Positions 4,768 to 6,615 of a stretch of DNA of 6,615 nucleotides are shown piece after piece (position 1 is the stretch's first letter; each line of letters opens with the position of its first letter). The notes under the pieces are model-generated. The model was not told the origin of the DNA and searched no databases. It saw only the letters and a program-made list of their open reading frames with translations. Position numbers and translations under genes: made by a program. The stretch lies in NCBI GenBank assembly GCA_020056155.1, contig JAGVII010000653.1, positions 1-6,615 on the forward strand, read 5' to 3'. This stretch comes from Afipia sp. GTDB taxonomy: Bacteria; Pseudomonadota; Alphaproteobacteria; Rhizobiales; Xanthobacteraceae.

Positions 4768-5454
4768 ATGGATGGAATACCTTGCACTTCGAGTCACACC
4801 GAGATCGATCCGGCGATTCTTTATTTCGGCACGCCTGTCGTTCTCATCGGTTCAACAAATGAGGATGGCTCTTACAATCTCGCGCCAATGTCGTCGGCGT
4901 GGTGGGTCGGCTGGCGCTGCATGCTGGGACTCGCGTGTGACTCAAAGACCACCGAGAACATGATTCGCACGGGCGAATGCGTTCTCAATCTGCCGTCGGC
5001 AAATCTCGTTGGCGCAGTCAACAGGCTCGCGCGGACCACGGGTTCCGATCCGACGCCCGCCAGCAAGCAGATGCGTGGCTATCGGTATGAGAAAGACAAG
5101 TTTCGGATCTGCGAACTAACTCCCTTGACCGGCGATACGGTTGCCGCCCCGCGCGCCGTCGAATGCCCGGTGCAGATGGAAGCTAAGGTCGCGCACGTTC
5201 ACGGGATGGCGGCTGACGACGATGTCTGGCGTGGCAATCTTGTCGCCATTGAAGTCCGTATCACGCGTGTGCATGCGGACCCGCAAATCATGATGAAGGG
5301 GCATCCCAACCGCATCGATCCGGACAAGTGGCGCCCGCTGATCATGTGCTTTCAGGAGTTCTATGGCCTCGCTCAAGGCAAACTGCAACGCTCCGAGCTT
5401 GGACAGATTCCCGAGGCTTACTACAGACCGCCCGGCTGGAAGCCCGCTCCTTAG
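4768..5454 (+). CDS. Flavin reductase-like domain protein (DIM6/NTAB, RutF-like flavin-binding split barrel)
   Basis: A 228-residue protein of the flavin reductase-like family, whose members bind FMN and use NAD(P)H to supply reduced flavin or reduce a substrate. GTPVVLIGSTNEDGSYNLAPMSS (21-43) is the typical FMN-binding strand-loop. CDSKTTENMIRTGECVLNLP (57-76) and VECPVQMEAKV (131-141) follow the barrel pattern, and NLVAIEVRITRVHAD (157-171) continues it. The C-terminal KWRPLIMCFQEFYGL (187-201) marks the subgroup. The start is ATG 4768, six bases after GGAG. An in-frame ATG at 4756 lacks a ribosome site, and a longer frame to 4573 would overlap the cupin gene. It follows the cupin gene after 67 bases, with a strong inverted repeat at its start, so it may be regulated separately. 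No partner monooxygenase is present. Its stop overlaps the convergent exporter gene. Confidence 0.88.
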   Translation: MDGIPCTSSHTEIDPAILYFGTPVVLIGSTNEDGSYNLAPMSSAWWVGWRCMLGLACDSKTTENMIRTGECVLNLPSANLVGAVNRLARTTGSDPTPASKQMRGYRYEKDKFRICELTPLTGDTVAAPRAVECPVQMEAKVAHVHGMAADDDVWRGNLVAIEVRITRVHADPQIMMKGHPNRIDPDKWRPLIMCFQEFYGLAQGKLQRSELGQIPEAYYRPPGWKPAP

Positions 5455-6329
5455 GTTCGGGACGTGCGGAGAATCATATCCTTCGCCGCGATCAACCCGC
5501 CGCCCGCGATCAGCGCGGCTGCGATGGCCAGTGTCGCGGTGGGCTTCGCAAAACCAGCAACGATCAGAAACGCGGTCGACAACAGCGGCGTGGCGTAGGA
5601 TGCGGCGCCCAGCACGCGGATGTCGCCGCGCTTCATGCCGATGTCCCACACGAAAAACGCGATTCCCACCGGCCCGATTCCGAGCGTCACGATGGCAAGC
5701 CACTGTATCGGCGTCTCCGGCCAGACCGTCACCTCAAGAACGAGATGGCAGATCGCGGCCAGCAGTGCGGTCGCAAGACAAAATCCGGCAACCGCGTCGG
5801 TCGGGACCGCTGCGAGTTTGCGTGACATCACCGAATAGCCAGCCCAGACGAAGGCCGCGACAAAGGCCGCGACGAAGCCCGGAATATGCGCCGGATCGGG
5901 CGACGAACCGCTATTACCGGCGAACAGCAAAATCGTCCCGGCGAAACCCAGAACCGCGCCCACAATATGATGTGGCGCCAGCCGTTCGCCCGGCAGCAGC
6001 GACGAAAGCAACACGATCAGCAGTGGCCAGAGATAGTTCAGCAGCCCGGCTTCGGCCGGCGGCGCGAGACGCAGGGCCAGAAAATACAACGCGTGATAGC
6101 CGAACAAGCCGCCGATGCCGATCAGCCAGACCGCGAGCGGTTGGCGCAACGCCCGGATTGCAGCCGGACGCCACAGCCAGGTCAAGGGACCGACGCAGGC
6201 GCCGATGGCGAATGTCATCGCCAGCAGTTGAAACGGCGGAACGCGGCCCGTCGCAACAGTAAGCGCGGCAAGCAGCGACCACATGATGATGGCGGCGAGG
6301 CCGACAAGAGTGGCAGTTGAGGACGTCAT
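5451..6329 (-). CDS. EamA/DMT-family inner-membrane transporter, probable YddG-like amino acid exporter
   Basis: A 292-residue protein with about ten hydrophobic segments (roughly 5-25, 33-54, 66-86, 90-112, 121-138, 148-166, 180-200, 208-228, 236-258, 264-283), the standard two-EamA-repeat layout. GLLNYLWPLLIVLLS (95-109) in the first half and GPVGIAFFVWDIGMKRGDIRVLGAASYATPLLST (219-252) in the second are characteristic of the YddG branch, which exports aromatic and other amino acids. The actual substrate cannot be read from the sequence. The start ATG at 6329 fits a short N-terminus before the first segment, but no clear Shine-Dalgarno is visible and the region is taken up by a 7-bp inverted repeat. 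It follows the phaB-like gene in the same direction after 68 bases and overlaps the flavin reductase gene by four bases at its 3' end. Confidence 0.92.
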   Translation of the reverse strand: MTSSTATLVGLAAIIMWSLLAALTVATGRVPPFQLLAMTFAIGACVGPLTWLWRPAAIRALRQPLAVWLIGIGGLFGYHALYFLALRLAPPAEAGLLNYLWPLLIVLLSSLLPGERLAPHHIVGAVLGFAGTILLFAGNSGSSPDPAHIPGFVAAFVAAFVWAGYSVMSRKLAAVPTDAVAGFCLATALLAAICHLVLEVTVWPETPIQWLAIVTLGIGPVGIAFFVWDIGMKRGDIRVLGAASYATPLLSTAFLIVAGFAKPTATLAIAAALIAGGGLIAAKDMILRTSRT

Positions 6330-6355
6330 CGCGGATCAATGCCATTCAATCCGCG
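6330..6355. repeat. 7-bp inverted repeat abutting the exporter start codon
   Basis: CGCGGAT at 6330-6336 and ATCCGCG at 6349-6355 are exact reverse complements with a 12-base spacer. One arm touches the exporter ATG (6327-6329), so in the mRNA it would cover the place where a ribosome site is expected. It may be an operator, a translation-limiting hairpin or chance; at seven pairs the evidence is moderate. Confidence 0.4.
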
Positions 6356-6397
6356 ACAACGCCATATCCATCGGCGTATTCCCGCCCGGATCGTACC

Positions 6398-6615
6398 TTA
6401 CTGCAGGTATTGTCCGCCGTTGATGGTCATCGTCGAGCCCGTGATGAAGCCTGACTCGTCGGCGGCAAGAAACGCCACTGCGCGCGCGATTTCTTCCGGC
6501 TCGCCGAGTCGGTTGGCCGGAATTTGCGGGATCACGTTCTTCTCAAGAACGTCCTTGGGCACCGCCTGCACCATCTCGGTGTTGATGTAGCCGGGACAGA
6601 TCGCGTTCACCGTGA
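6398..6615 (-). CDS. phaB: Acetoacetyl-CoA reductase-like SDR protein, C-terminal part; 5' end outside window
   Basis: The visible 71 or so residues begin TVNAICPGYINTEMV and end GFITGSTMTINGGQYLQ. The PGYI-TEMV segment following the active-site region, RLGEPEEIARAVAFLAADESGFITGST and the terminal NGGQY are typical of the PhaB branch of short-chain dehydrogenases. PhaB reduces acetoacetyl-CoA to (R)-3-hydroxybutyryl-CoA with NADPH, the second step of polyhydroxybutyrate synthesis. The usual length is about 240 residues, so roughly 170, including the nucleotide-binding GxxxGxG and the catalytic Ser-Tyr-Lys, lie beyond the edge. A FabG-type reductase is the main alternative. Other PHB genes such as phaA may lie further upstream, but none is visible. 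The exporter gene follows in the same direction. Confidence 0.8.
   Translation of the reverse strand, partial: TVNAICPGYINTEMVQAVPKDVLEKNVIPQIPANRLGEPEEIARAVAFLAADESGFITGSTMTINGGQYLQ

Noticed and set aside
5363..6262. Plus-strand 299-codon frame opposite the exporter gene
   Set aside because: Arg/Ser/Pro-rich translation with no domain, opposite a well-supported membrane protein gene.
6359..6377. ACGCC/GGCGT hairpin after the phaB-like gene as its terminator
   Set aside because: Only five pairs and no U tract on the minus strand; the gene may instead read into the exporter gene.

Overview
The window looks like chromosomal DNA of a GC-rich alphaproteobacterium, most likely in the Hyphomicrobiales (Bradyrhizobium / Rhodopseudomonas / Nitrobacter type). 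The reasons are the prfA-prmC-DUF4167 gene order, the character of the proteins and a PhaB-type acetoacetyl-CoA reductase. This placement comes from recognising families by eye, not from a search. There is no mobile element, CRISPR array, tRNA, rRNA or phage gene. Nearly every gene belongs to a known family, and I do not see a new multi-gene system.

Layout: (1) 1-1338, plus strand: the 3' end of prfA (release factor 1) and complete prmC, overlapping by 4 bases. PrmC methylates the GGQ glutamine of the release factor made by the gene just before it. (2) 1339-1786: a 448-base stretch without a convincing conventional gene. It has several small hairpins and a possible 20-codon ORF whose start region nearly copies that of the next gene. 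(3) 1787-2506: a DUF4167 protein of unknown function with a poly-asparagine head and an arginine-rich tail. It is followed by a strong bidirectional terminator. (4) 2600-3355, minus strand: a class I methyltransferase-like protein with an altered SAM motif I. (5) 3356-3483: a divergent promoter region holding a perfect 9-base inverted repeat with a 2-base spacer. (6) 3484-5454, plus strand: gloB (glyoxalase II), an overlapping cupin (DUF985) gene, and a flavin reductase-like gene whose start codon directly follows a 9-base inverted repeat. (7) 5451-6329, minus strand: an EamA/YddG-type exporter, overlapping the flavin reductase gene tail to tail by 4 bases. (8) 6398-6615, minus strand: the 3' end of a phaB-like reductase gene.

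Functionally, prfA and prmC belong to translation termination. gloB finishes glutathione-dependent methylglyoxal detoxification, and the cupin gene is probably translated together with it. The flavin reductase, exporter and PhaB genes are adjacent but have no evident shared pathway. The points most worth following up are non-coding: the structured region before the DUF4167 gene, and the two strong inverted repeats at 3424-3443 and 4741-4767.
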